Positions 24,584-33,552 of a DNA stretch of 64,000 nucleotides are shown piece after piece (the first letter of the stretch is position 1; every line of letters starts with the position of its first letter). Origin of the DNA: CAZXEJ01 sp964639895 (lineage in GTDB: Bacteria; Desulfobacterota_D; UBA1144; Nemesobacterales; JADFKM01); assembly GCA_964639895.1 (NCBI GenBank), contig CAZXEJ010000001.1, positions 1-64,000 on the forward strand, given 5' to 3'. The notes beneath the pieces were generated by a model. The model did not search any database. It worked only from the letters and a program-made list of their open reading frames with translations, and was not told the DNA's origin. The position numbers and the translations under genes are program-made.

Positions 24584-25366
24584 ATGCTGAGTAGGGAAAT
24601 GGAGCGCCACTTCTCGGCCATCGCCCACAAATACGAATTCCTCAAGACGGCCGACATCGAGCCCATGCTGCTGATAAAGGAAAAGCTCGACCACATGGAG
24701 ACCATACGGGCGGCCGACGTAGGATGCGGCACGGGCCGCTACGACATAGCGCTCGCCAACGAACTGGGAGACCGCCTCCACCTGGTCTGCATAGACAACA
24801 ACGAGAACATGCTGCGGGAGCTGAGAAAGAACCTCGTCCAGAACAACGTGACCAACTTCGAGACCCTGTTGGCCTCGGCCACAGACCTCCCCCTCGAGGA
24901 CGGCTCGCTGGATGCCGTCGTCACTTTCAACGCCGTACACCACTTCGACATACGGGCGTTCCTCGGCGAAGCGGCGCGCGTGCTGCGCCCCGGCGGGCTC
25001 CTGTTCATCTACACGCGTCTACGCGAGCAGAACGCACGAAACATCTGGGGCCGCTTCTTCCCGGGCTTTCTCGAGAAGGAAACGCGCCTCTATGAGTTGG
25101 ACGAGCTGAGACGGGCGTTCGAGGCCACCCCGGCGCTCAGGCTCGAGGCCGTAAAGGAGTTCCGCTACAGCCGCCTAAGCCGCCTCGACGACCTCCTGGA
25201 GCAGGCACGCAACCACCACTATTCGACCTTCCACTTCTACGACGAGCGCGAGTTCAAAGAGGCGCTGGAAGGGTTCAAACGGAACATCCTCGAGCGCTTC
25301 GACGACCCTGACCATATTGAGTGGGAGGCCGAAAACACCATGCTCATAGCCCGCAGGGTGGGTTGA
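24584..25366 (+). CDS. SAM-dependent methyltransferase, class I
   Basis: A 260-residue Rossmann-fold methyltransferase. Motif I is AADVGCGTGRYD near residue 46, with VCIDNNENML as motif II, TDLPLEDGSLDAVVTFNAVHHF near 100, and a post-motif LRPGGLLFIYTR. It resembles the UbiE/Methyltransf_11 group of small-molecule methyltransferases. The substrate is unknown. It is monocistronic with its own strong promoter and a long structured leader; the ribosome binding site GGGAGGTG precedes ATG 24584. Confidence 0.9.
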   Translation: MLSREMERHFSAIAHKYEFLKTADIEPMLLIKEKLDHMETIRAADVGCGTGRYDIALANELGDRLHLVCIDNNENMLRELRKNLVQNNVTNFETLLASATDLPLEDGSLDAVVTFNAVHHFDIRAFLGEAARVLRPGGLLFIYTRLREQNARNIWGRFFPGFLEKETRLYELDELRRAFEATPALRLEAVKEFRYSRLSRLDDLLEQARNHHYSTFHFYDEREFKEALEGFKRNILERFDDPDHIEWEAENTMLIARRVG

Positions 25367-25539
25367 ATCCCTCTCCGCTTCCGCCGCACGGCGACCCCGT
25401 CCAACCCACCCACTCGTCACGTCACCCAGGCGGCCGGTGCCCACCGTGGAAGGGGCCGCACCCCTGCGCCCACTCCCACGAAGCAGGGAGCGAGCGCCTT
25501 GGCGGAGAGCTGAGAAGACCCGCCACGGAAACGCACGCC

Positions 25540-26892
25540 TCAGAAGATCGTATAGGCGAGCAGCGTAATCACCACGACACACACTAGGTTCAGCACCAGC
25601 CCGACGGCAATCATGGTGCGCTGCTTCACCAGTCCCGTACCGTAGACGATGGCATTGGGAGGGGTGGCGACGGGAAGCATGAATGCGCACGAGGCCGCGA
25701 CCCCTACGGCAAGGGGGAGCTGCTCGGGGGCGAGCGAGGGCACGGCGGCCCCCAGAGAGAAGAAAACGGGCACCATTACGGCCGCCGTGGCCGTGTTGCT
25801 TGCCAGCTCGGTGAGAAAAACCATCAGCGCCACCCCGCCGCCCAACAACAGGAGCGGGCTGTGTCCGCTGAGCAGAGAATGCATACTGCGGGCCAGGAAC
25901 TCGCTTGCGCCCGTGGCATCGAGCACCACACTCAGCGTCAGTCCGCCTCCGAAAAGTATCAGCACTCCCCAGTCGGCGTAGCCCTCGATCTCCTCCCAGC
26001 TCACGCTTCCGGTGGCGACGAGAAGTATGACTGCAAGCAGCGACACCACTGAATCGAAGTGCTTCTCGATACCTAAGAGGGACGAAATCGGTCTGCTCAT
26101 CAGCCACAGCCCAACCGTAAGAAGGGCGATACCCCCCAACACCACATCCTTACCTCTCCAGCCGGCGGGGGGCTCCTCCTTAGCCTCGGGGGGCGACACC
26201 GCCCTTCCCCACGTGGGCCGCAACATCACGTACAACACACCTACCATCAGGGGCAACAGAACCGCTACGTAGGTAACGCCCATCGGGAACCATTGGCTGA
26301 AAGAAACACCGACCACAGCGGCCGTGACCGCATTGGGCGGGCTGCCTACGAGCGTACCTATCCCACCTATGTTGGCCGAATAGGCCACGCCGAGAAGCAC
26401 GAACGCCTTCAGAGCGGAGGAGGCCTCGCGGCCGCCTAGGCTCTCGAGAACACCGAGAGCAAGCGGCAGCATCATCACCGTAGTGGCCGTGTTGCTGACC
26501 CACATGCTGATGAATGCGGTGGAAAGAAAGAGCAATCCTATGGAGAGTGCCGGGCTTTGGCGGCCGGCTGCGACGATACGCCTGCCCACACGGACATCCA
26601 GCGAATGCTTGTGCAGGGCGGCGGCGAGCGCGTATCCCCCCAGGAAGAGAAAGATCACCGGGTGAGCGAAAGATGAAAGAGCCTCTTTGACACCCAAAAC
26701 ACCCACTAGCACCGCAAGTGCGGGAATGAAAAGGGCAGTGACAGGAAGAGGCAGGGTCTCGGTTATCCACAGTGCTGCCGCCAGGAAAAGAATCGACAGG
26801 CCTTTCGCGACATGCGTCGGGACGGGAAGAAAGAAATAGAGCGCGGCCGAACTACCGCAGATGGCAACCAATTTGAGCAGTCGTACATACAT
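25540..26892 (-). CDS. Divalent anion:sodium symporter, DASS/SLC13 family
   Basis: A 450-residue inner-membrane carrier with roughly eleven helices. The family's repeated SNT motifs are visible: WVSNTATTVMMLPLA in the first half and ELASNTATAAVMVPVF in the second, each followed by a proline-rich loop (GSPPNA, ATPPNAIVYGTG). These bind sodium and dicarboxylates or sulfate. The substrate cannot be told apart from sequence. ATG 26892 is chosen because the helical domain starts there (MYVRLLKLV). Upstream lies a -10-like TATTAT and a 19-bp palindrome. Confidence 0.92.
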   Translation of the reverse strand: MYVRLLKLVAICGSSAALYFFLPVPTHVAKGLSILFLAAALWITETLPLPVTALFIPALAVLVGVLGVKEALSSFAHPVIFLFLGGYALAAALHKHSLDVRVGRRIVAAGRQSPALSIGLLFLSTAFISMWVSNTATTVMMLPLALGVLESLGGREASSALKAFVLLGVAYSANIGGIGTLVGSPPNAVTAAVVGVSFSQWFPMGVTYVAVLLPLMVGVLYVMLRPTWGRAVSPPEAKEEPPAGWRGKDVVLGGIALLTVGLWLMSRPISSLLGIEKHFDSVVSLLAVILLVATGSVSWEEIEGYADWGVLILFGGGLTLSVVLDATGASEFLARSMHSLLSGHSPLLLLGGGVALMVFLTELASNTATAAVMVPVFFSLGAAVPSLAPEQLPLAVGVAASCAFMLPVATPPNAIVYGTGLVKQRTMIAVGLVLNLVCVVVITLLAYTIF

Positions 26893-26985
26893 GGGCCATC
26901 CCGCCCGCCGTGGAAGAGAGAGGCTACTCCAATCGTGAGGCGGCCGAGCCGCTGCGTGCAGGCCGCCCCTACCGCAGGACAACAT

Positions 26986-26991
26986 ATAATA
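26986..26991 (-). promoter_or_regulatory. -10-like box of the DASS transporter
   Basis: TATTAT on the minus strand, about 95 bases upstream of ATG 26892, with no good -35. The same bases read TATAAT on the plus strand (26985-26990). Confidence 0.35.
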
Positions 26992-27022
26992 CCCAACGCG
27001 GCTCATGCGGCCGACCGCGGAA

Positions 27023-27041
27023 CGCACCTACCGTAGGTGCG
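27023..27041. promoter_or_regulatory. Perfect 9-bp-arm palindrome, possible operator
   Basis: CGCACCTAC-C-GTAGGTGCG, centred about 45 bases upstream of the -10-like box of the DASS transporter. Its position suits an activator binding where the -35 is poor. Confidence 0.4.
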
Positions 27042-27653
27042 CATCTCGAGTGATACGCCGCTTAGGCGTGGGACGGCGCCGGTGGGGGGCCGGCCGCCTC
27101 AAGGAAGCAGGCTGCACGAGGAGGCGCCGGGCGCGGCTCCACCCTGCTTGGAGTACATCTCTATGAAGCACGGGATGACGGTTAAAACACTCGCCGGCAG
27201 TCGCCCTGCATCTACACGTCGTTCCCACTCGTGGCGGGCGTGAAGAGGGGACGGTGCAGCACGGTGCTCTCTTCCCAGACCCACTCCCCCTCCACCGCAG
27301 CCTCACAGCGGTTTAATCCAGCTACCGATAGACGGCCCCCAGGCACCGGGGCGCCCTCCCAAGCGGGGGGGAGCCGACGACCTCCTTCGCAATGTCCTTG
27401 ATGAACACGTGCCGAATAGCGGCCTCGGTTCACGCAGCGGGACACTCCCTTCGGCAAGTGCGCGGCGCATCGGTGGTGGTGGGACCTCCGCGGCGGCCGT
27501 GCACGTGGAGTAGGCGACTACTTCGAGACGCCATGGCCGGGGAAGCACAAGCTCCACGCCCGCCCCGAGAAAGCAAGAACCCCCGTCCCTTGGCCTCCAT
27601 CCACTGCATCAAGGGACGGGAAAGGGCTCGCCGCCAAATGAAGCACAGGGCAG

Positions 27654-28301
27654 CTACATCCGGTATTCCACCGTACCCGTCCCGTAATCGAAAACCACCG
27701 TTCCATATGCCTCGGGCCTCACACGTCCCTCGGAAAAGCCCTCTATGGCCGTCATCAGCCTCGACTCTTCCCCCTTAGGGTACGGGGCGTACAAGACCGC
27801 TTTGCCGTTGGGTGCCCTTCCCACGTACCACACCAACCGGTCACTCTTCTTCAAACCCACCTCACCCTCGGGCAGAAAGATCAGCATAACTCTCCGCGCA
27901 TATTCTCTGCTTCCCAGAGATTTCTTTTGTGCAAGCGTGTCGGCCAACACTATGCCCTCGACCTCACGCCACTTACAACGCACCTTATCCGTGGATGAGG
28001 CCCACAGCTGGTACTGGTAGGGGACCACCTCGACCCCCTCACGCGTAGCCTCGAAGACAGTCACTCCGCCTTCAGCCCTCAACCGCCGCAGGTAGCGCGG
28101 AAGACCCATCAAGCACGCAACACCCAGCAACCACGCTGCGTATGCGAAGTAGTGGAAGACGGAAGGGGCATCGACGAGGTAGAATACGGCTCCCCCTCCC
28201 AACGCGGCTGCAGCCGTGGACAGATAGAGCATCACCGACACCGTCGGGGTACGGTAAACCCTCAACCGGTCGTCACTCAGTTCGAGTACATAGAACCTCA
28301 T
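27654..28301 (-). CDS. Hypothetical protein with two N-terminal membrane helices
   Basis: A 215-residue protein I do not recognise. Residues 1-20 form a short strand region, two hydrophobic helices span about 22-45 and 52-70 (VMLYLSTAAAALGGGAVFYLV; YAAWLLGVACLMGLP), and the remaining 140 residues are soluble with alternating strands (VTVFEATREGVEVVPYQY, CKWREVEGIVLAD). This resembles the layout of membrane-anchored PH-like (bPH/YdbS-type) proteins, but I cannot confirm that. ATG 28301 follows GTGAGAG. It lies between the DASS transporter and a pseudogene, both on the same strand. Confidence 0.75.
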   Translation of the reverse strand: MRFYVLELSDDRLRVYRTPTVSVMLYLSTAAAALGGGAVFYLVDAPSVFHYFAYAAWLLGVACLMGLPRYLRRLRAEGGVTVFEATREGVEVVPYQYQLWASSTDKVRCKWREVEGIVLADTLAQKKSLGSREYARRVMLIFLPEGEVGLKKSDRLVWYVGRAPNGKAVLYAPYPKGEESRLMTAIEGFSEGRVRPEAYGTVVFDYGTGTVEYRM

Positions 28302-28450
28302 TTACGCTACACTCTCACCGTCCGCCTCCTCATCCGCCACGGAATGACGGAAGAGTCGCCGCTCCGAACCTCACTATAGTCAATGTACCCACATTCTGTC
28401 CCCCGGTTCACCGCGGAGCCGGTCGGATCGCTACTTTTCGGCTTCCGTCA

Positions 28451-29363
28451 TCATTGCTCTACCCCCAAGGAACCTATGAACGCGCTGAAACGAAGCTCGT
28501 CCGGGTGGCCAGCCATACCGAAATTTGCGACCAGGCGGTCCACATCTCCCGGCGAAATGTCTTAGTGCCACGTGAAGTCTACGAGTCGGATGAGGCCCGA
28601 TTCATATTCCATGGCTCAAACACGGCTCCGATGAAATCGGCCTGAGTGATCTCGTCGCTCCCGGTAAGGGGACTGGGGATAGCCTAATCCCGCAGCAGAA
28701 TGGTCTTGTCCCCGACGGCGGCCACCTTGAAACCGAAATCCGTCGCCATGGTGGAACGGGGCCGCACTCTGAAATCGTCGTCCAGCGGGTAGCAGGGAAA
28801 CACCGCTGAATCCAGCTCCGGCACCAGGTCGAGATAGGGGGCCCGCTTGTCGGCGTCTCTCAACGCTGCGTATCGGACGATGCCGGTCGCAACGACGTCC
28901 GCCCCCCCAAGAGCCTTGATCTTCGCCTTGCCAACACAGAAAAAGGGCCTCCACCGTGCCCAGTTGACCGCGTCATCACCGAGATACGCATCAATCTCGT
29001 TTCCAACATGGATACACTTCAACTTGCCGCTTGCGTTCAAATCGGGCAGCTGCGCGTGTAGGTTGTTGAGCCCCCAGCGCCGCAACAACGGTGTGATCAT
29101 CATAGGAACGCCCCGCTGGTAGGGCCGGCAAAGACGGCCCAGGCGCATCGATGAGGCGCGACACGAGAGTCTGATCTCCATTTCGAGGCGGGTAGAACGC
29201 ATTGATGCCCAGGGGGCAGCGGGGCGTCGCAGACTCCGACCCAGGGCTCCGGCAAGGATCGGCCCAAAGACACGCTGACCTCGCCTACACCCATGGCCGT
29301 AGCACTATCGTATGCCGCGTCGCAGCTCACCGAAGGGATTTCCTTTACGTCCATACCGAGCAT
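28451..29363 (-). pseudogene. Decayed TIM-barrel (glycosidase-like) protein gene
   Basis: Fragments of one protein appear in order but in different frames. DAAYDSATAMGVGEVSVSLG comes near 29300. From 29104 down comes a long piece with NNLHAQLPDLNASG, CIHVGNEIDAYLG and CYPLDDDFRVRP. A stop follows at about 28685 (ILLRD, stop), then in the same frame SPLTGSDEITQADFIGAVFEPW. A final shifted piece has DFTWH, a stop, then DISPGDVDRLVANFG and FSAFIGSLGVEQ up to 28451. The VGNEI motif is the acid/base region of clan-A-like TIM-barrel glycosidases. A TATATT-like promoter near 29516 suggests the original 5' end. At least three lesions are visible, so no full product can be made. Confidence 0.7.
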
Positions 29364-29886
29364 GCGCGACCCCCGTGCATGCGGTGCCAGAGGGTCGCTA
29401 CCGAAGCCACCGTTTGCACCACCATTGCCTCAAGCGGACACCAGCACCGGCATGAAAGCGAAGAGGGAAGAACTCCCATTCTTCTCTCCACTCCATGCTA
29501 GATAGAAGCTCCGGGATAATATAGCGGAAGCAGGAATGGAGGAGAAGACCATACACTTGGCCGATGGTGCCGAATTGCGACCAGTGAGGAGCCTACGCGT
29601 ACCCAGCCCAGGCCGTACACCCATTTACCACCAAGACCGTCGAGCGGATTCCAGAGCCCCCTACCGCAGCAACCGCACCGAAGCGAAGGCCCCATTCAAA
29701 GGACATAAGGGATCTAGGCCATCCCCCTCCTTGGGCTCCCTCTTCTCCTATTCCATGTGGAGCACCGGTCGGAAGCTCCTGCAACTGGGAACCACGCAGA
29801 AGCCCAATCCCCGCACAAAGAACCGCACGTCGGACACCAAATGCGAGACGGGAGGCCCACACGTTGACGCAACCCACTGAAATCAT
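29364..29886. other. Region between the TIM-barrel pseudogene and tRNA-Arg
   Basis: The part up to about 29520 probably contains the eroded 5' end of the pseudogene. I see nothing convincing in the rest. Confidence 0.4.
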
Positions 29887-29962
29887 TGGCGGGCGATGGG
29901 GGATTCGAACCCCCGACCTCTGGCTTCGGAGGCCAGCGCTCTATCCACTGAGCTAATCACCC
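29887..29962 (-). tRNA. tRNA-Arg (anticodon CCG)
   Basis: A 76-base cloverleaf on the minus strand. The acceptor stem GGGTGAT/ATCGCCC has one G-T pair, the D arm is GCTC/GAGC, and the anticodon stem is CTGGC/GCCAG with loop CTCCGAA, giving anticodon CCG, which reads CGG. The T arm is GGGGG-TTCGAAT-CCCCC, discriminator G, and the CCA end is encoded. No other tRNA was found in the window. Confidence 0.95.
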
Positions 29963-30557
29963 GCCGGCAAGGACGGCTTGAGTATATTCTAAACAAAAGG
30001 CGAGCGAAGTAAACAACGCCCCCGCCGCTCCTCTCCCCCCCGGGGAAAACGCCCCCACCCCCACACGCACGCACCCCAAGCGCGGCCACGCTGCGATCTG
30101 TCCGGCGATACGCTCCTCGAAAGGGAAACGAAGCTTACGCCGACCTCTCCACTCCGAGTCCAAGCGCCACCCCGGAGAGACGCACGTGCTTGCAGCCTCC
30201 ATCGAACCTGTGCATGCGCCCCCACTCCTGCAGTTCCACCTTCCCCCAAGGAATAACCACACGGAACCGAGAAGCATAGACAGCCGGGCTTTCCGGGGGC
30301 TCCGTTCGATGTGTCCGCCATATCCACGCCGAACTCCAGCCCACCGCAGGAATCAATCCCCGCCGACGCCCCCCCGCGATTGCGGGAAGGCGAGTCGGGC
30401 ACGAAGGTGGTACTATAACAACATATGTGTATCGGCCGTGAGCCCTCGTGCCCGCCCCAGGCACGGAAACCGCTCTCGAGGGCACTGCGTCCTATCGTGT
30501 ATTGCAGCGCACCGTGGCCCGCGGCCGACGACACCCTTCCACCGGAGGACCGAAGCC
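29963..30557. other. Upstream region and structured leader of the arsenosugar operon
   Basis: No gene is seen. TATAAC at 30414-30419 is a likely -10, giving a leader of about 135 bases. The leader contains GCCCTCG/CGAGGGC (30442-30448 with 30477-30483) enclosing CGTGCC/GGCACG (30447-30452 with 30460-30465). The two stems share the bases CG, so they may alternate. Confidence 0.4.
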
Positions 30558-30890
30558 ATGGACGGATACTATGATCCCAAACACCTCAAGGAGTTCGCCC
30601 ACATCGGAGAGGGCAACACCGAACTAGCTGAGAAGTTCTTCAGCTATTATAAGGCCGTGTTCGAGGAAGGCACACTCTCAACCAGGGAAAAGGCTCTTAT
30701 CGCCCTGGCAGTGGCGCATGCGGTCCAGTGTCCCTACTGTATAGAGGCCTACACGAGGGAAGCCCTGAAACAAGGGGCCGACCTGGAGCAGATGACCGAG
30801 GCCGTCCACGTAGCGACCGCCATAAGGGGGGGCGCCTCGCTCGTGCACGGATTGCAGATGATGGAGCACGCAAGGAAGTCCTCAATGTAG
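30558..30890 (+). CDS. AhpD-like peroxidase (carboxymuconolactone decarboxylase family), arsenosugar-associated
   Basis: A 110-residue all-helical protein with the CMD/AhpD active site: EKALIALAVAHAVQCPYCIEAYT, giving the redox CxxC pair near 56-59. The N-terminal DPKHLKEFAHIGEGN and C-terminal RGGASLVHGLQMM match the subfamily that accompanies ArsS radical SAM enzymes in arsenosugar clusters. It may reduce a peroxide or serve as a thiol redox partner. ATG 30558 follows GGAGG, and ArsS starts 57 bp downstream in the same operon. Confidence 0.9.
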   Translation: MDGYYDPKHLKEFAHIGEGNTELAEKFFSYYKAVFEEGTLSTREKALIALAVAHAVQCPYCIEAYTREALKQGADLEQMTEAVHVATAIRGGASLVHGLQMMEHARKSSM

Positions 30891-30947
30891 CGTGACACCG
30901 CCGCTCCCCCCCTCAGCCCGATTCCCCCCACCTCGGAGGAGACGACA

Positions 30948-32072
30948 GTGCGATCGGACGCGATAAAGATAGACCTCAGCACCACCGAAGCCGGTCCCAA
31001 GGGCACGCGCACGCTCGCCTCCCGTGGGCACGGGCTTGCCGACCCGCGCTCGCAGTTGAGGTTGCTCGAGAACCTGGACATGGGCGGCCTGCCGCTGGGA
31101 GGGAATTTCGACGCCCACCTCGCCCGAAGTGGTTGGCACTCCCTGAAGCCGGCCGAGATAGAGATATTCCAGATCAACGTGGGCAAGCTGTGCAACATGA
31201 CCTGCCGGCACTGTCACGTCGACAGCGGCCCCGACAAGGTCGAGGAGAACATGAGCCGGGCGACCGCGGACGCCTGCCTCAGGGCGCTCGACAGTACCAG
31301 TGCCCACACGGTCGATATCACCGGCGGCGCACCCGAACTCAATCCCAACTTCCGTTACCTTGTTGAGCAGTGCATCCGTCGCGGCAAGCACGTGATAGAC
31401 CGCTGCAACCTCACCATCCTGCTTCTGCCGGCGTTCAGCGATCTGCCGGCCTGGCTTGCCGAGAAGGGGGTGGAAATAGTGTGCTCCCTCCCTCACTTCC
31501 GGAAACGCAACACAGACGCCCAGAGGGGTGAGGGTACGTTTGAGAAATCGATCGAGGCCCTGCGCGTGCTCAACGCCCACGGCTACGGCCGCGGCGATCC
31601 GAGTAGAAGACTCACCCTCGTCGCCAACCCCGTCGGGGCCTACCTCTCCGGCGATCAGCATTCCATGGAGCGGGAATGGAAGGACCACCTCGGCAAGCGG
31701 TACGGTGTGGTGTTCGACAGGCTGATCACCATAAACAACATGCCCATAGCGCGCTTTCTGGAGTGGCTCGTGCGCTCGGGCAACCTCGCCTCCTACATGG
31801 AGACACTCGTAACGTCGTTCAACCCAGCCACCGTACCGGCGCTCATGTGCCGCAATACTCTGTCAGTGGGTTGGGACGGCACGCTTTACGACTGCGACTT
31901 CAACCAAATGCTGAACCTTCCCCTGAGAACGGCCGACGGCAAAACGATGACGGTATTCGACTTCGACCCCCACGCCCTCGGCGAAAGGACCATCGTTACG
32001 GGCAGGCACTGCTTCGGTTGTACGGCCGGCGCCGGAAGCTCGTGCGGCGGAGCACTGGAGGACAAGGGCTGA
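30948..32072 (+). CDS. arsS: Arsenosugar biosynthesis radical SAM protein ArsS
   Basis: A 374-residue radical SAM enzyme of the ArsS (DUF3641) family, which joins a 5'-deoxyadenosyl group to dimethylated arsenic on the way to arsenosugars. The cluster motif is KLCNMTCRHCHVD (CX3CX2C) near residue 85, followed by VDITGGAPELNP. The C-terminal part has the family cysteines in CRNTLSVGWDGTLYDCDFNQM and HCFGCTAGAGSSCGG. GTG 30948 follows GGAGGAG. The usual partner ArsM (arsenite methyltransferase) is not in the window. Downstream are a broken porin, a symporter and a metallophosphoesterase-like gene in the same direction. Confidence 0.94.
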   Translation: MRSDAIKIDLSTTEAGPKGTRTLASRGHGLADPRSQLRLLENLDMGGLPLGGNFDAHLARSGWHSLKPAEIEIFQINVGKLCNMTCRHCHVDSGPDKVEENMSRATADACLRALDSTSAHTVDITGGAPELNPNFRYLVEQCIRRGKHVIDRCNLTILLLPAFSDLPAWLAEKGVEIVCSLPHFRKRNTDAQRGEGTFEKSIEALRVLNAHGYGRGDPSRRLTLVANPVGAYLSGDQHSMEREWKDHLGKRYGVVFDRLITINNMPIARFLEWLVRSGNLASYMETLVTSFNPATVPALMCRNTLSVGWDGTLYDCDFNQMLNLPLRTADGKTMTVFDFDPHALGERTIVTGRHCFGCTAGAGSSCGGALEDKG

Positions 32073-32207
32073 AGGGCTTCCACCAACAATTCCTCAACCA
32101 TCCTTCACGGCCGCGCGAATCCCTTCCTACGGATGGAGCGTCTCAATCATCCTATCCGGTAGAGCGTCACCCGTCTCCGGAGCCGATCGTCAAGAGGCGG
32201 AAGCAAT

Positions 32208-33504
32208 ATGGACATACGCCCCCTACGACCCATCAACTGCATGGTGCTCCTTATGATGGCAGCAGCCGCCTTCCCGCCCGGCCATTCGAGCCGGGCGGGC
32301 GAGGAGACGGCCTCGGAGAAAGGCTCGATGAGGCACTGAGCAGGCTGGACGCAGTCGAGAAGGAGAACGCGAGACTTTGAAGGGAAATCGATCCGTTGCA
32401 TGATACAGTCGACACATTCCGGGACAGACGCAACGCACCGCCCGGTCCGGCAACGGAACCACTCCCCAAGGGTGACGGCGTCCCGTCTGACACACGCTCC
32501 GAGTCGCCTTCACCCATCGTGCGTGCAGAAAACGCCACCCGCAACGGCGTGGATCCGTCATACGGGCTTCATCCGGACGGAGGCGGCTTCTTCATCAAGG
32601 GCGACGGTTACGAGCTCCGCCTGCCGGGCCACGTCCAGGCGTCGGCCACCGTATTCGACCGGGAGCCGGGGACGACAAACGTGGGCGACTCCGACTGCGC
32701 TCTCGTCGAGGCCCGGCTCAGTTGGCACGTCATGGAAGACCTCTTCCAGATACGCCCGGGCAAGTTCACCGGCCGGTTGAGCCGCAAGAACGCAGGGAGC
32801 TCGCACGACAAAAACACGCTGGAGCGGCAGATGGTGCTCAACTCCGTGTTCCCGCTGCCGCCTCTCGACGTCCAGTTCGGCTCCATGGAACACGGGGCGT
32901 TGCCCCTTCGGATCGGCCTCCACTATTGCCTGGAACTCTACAACGGCAAGTCGAACGACGACCTCCCGGACGACAACTCCAACAAGGAACAACTGTTAAA
33001 GCACCTCTCCTCTTCACGCCACGACCTCACTCTCGGGCTGGGTCTCGACTGGTACAGGAAGCGTAAACAAGCACCCGGTTTAGTCGAGCTGGGTCTCAAC
33101 CAGTACGCAACCGTTCCCGGGGAAGGGGGCCACGTGGGAATCGAAGGGGACCTCTACCGGCACGATGGACCCTGGAGCGTAAAAAGCGAGTGGCTGTCCT
33201 TCCGGTTCCCATCCCCGGCCGTGGCCGGCGTGGCGCTGGCGGGAGGATTCGTCGAGGAAGCGTATTTCCTCCGGGGCGACGCCTCCGGAGGACTGCAGTC
33301 GCCCGGAGGTGCCGAGCTCGCCCACCTTGGCGCCGATACGCTCCGGGCATACACCGAGGCGCTCAACCGGTCCCTAAACCCAAACGTGAGGCTCCAGGCG
33401 GACGCCATACTCCACTACTGCGACGGGCCCCCCTCACCATCAGGGGATTCAACGGCTCCAGGATCGTACCGATATTGCTCACGGAACCGCAGCACAGGTC
33501 CTGA
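32208..33504 (+). pseudogene. Broken phosphate-selective porin (OprO/OprP-like)
   Basis: The original product had a signal peptide (from ATG 32208: NCMVLLMMAAAAFPPGHS), a trimerising coiled coil (ERLDEALSRLDAVEKENARL, then REIDPLHDTVDTFRD) and an outer-membrane barrel (GFFIKGDGYELRLPGHVQA, IRPGKFTGRLSRKN, LNRSLNPNVRLQADA). Three lesions are visible. There is a frameshift near 32320 between signal and coil, an in-frame TGA at 32378-32380 inside the coil, and a frameshift near 33425 at a run of C, after which the true C-terminus (APLTIRGFNGSRIVPILLTE) is in another frame. The barrel portion is otherwise open for 386 codons, so decay is recent. It probably once carried arsenate or phosphate for the operon. 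Confidence 0.8.
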
Positions 33505-33552
33505 AACCGCACCAGCAGCGGGTTCGCTTGTAAGAGACGAGGTGCAAGAGCG

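Larger units (their letters stand above)
26893..27653. other. Intergenic region with palindrome and hairpins
   Basis: No gene is seen. Besides the palindrome at 27023-27041 there is a ten-pair hairpin at 27090-27130 (CCGGC/GCCGG and GCCTC/GAGGC with one bulged C). Its loop can instead pair with downstream DNA (AAGCAGG 27105-27111 with CCTGCTT 27143-27149). Confidence 0.45.

Noticed and set aside
32378..32380. Selenocysteine or other recoding of the TGA in the porin
   Set aside because: The position is in a coiled coil, there is no candidate stem-loop, and two frameshifts accompany it; TGA is used as a normal stop elsewhere in the window.
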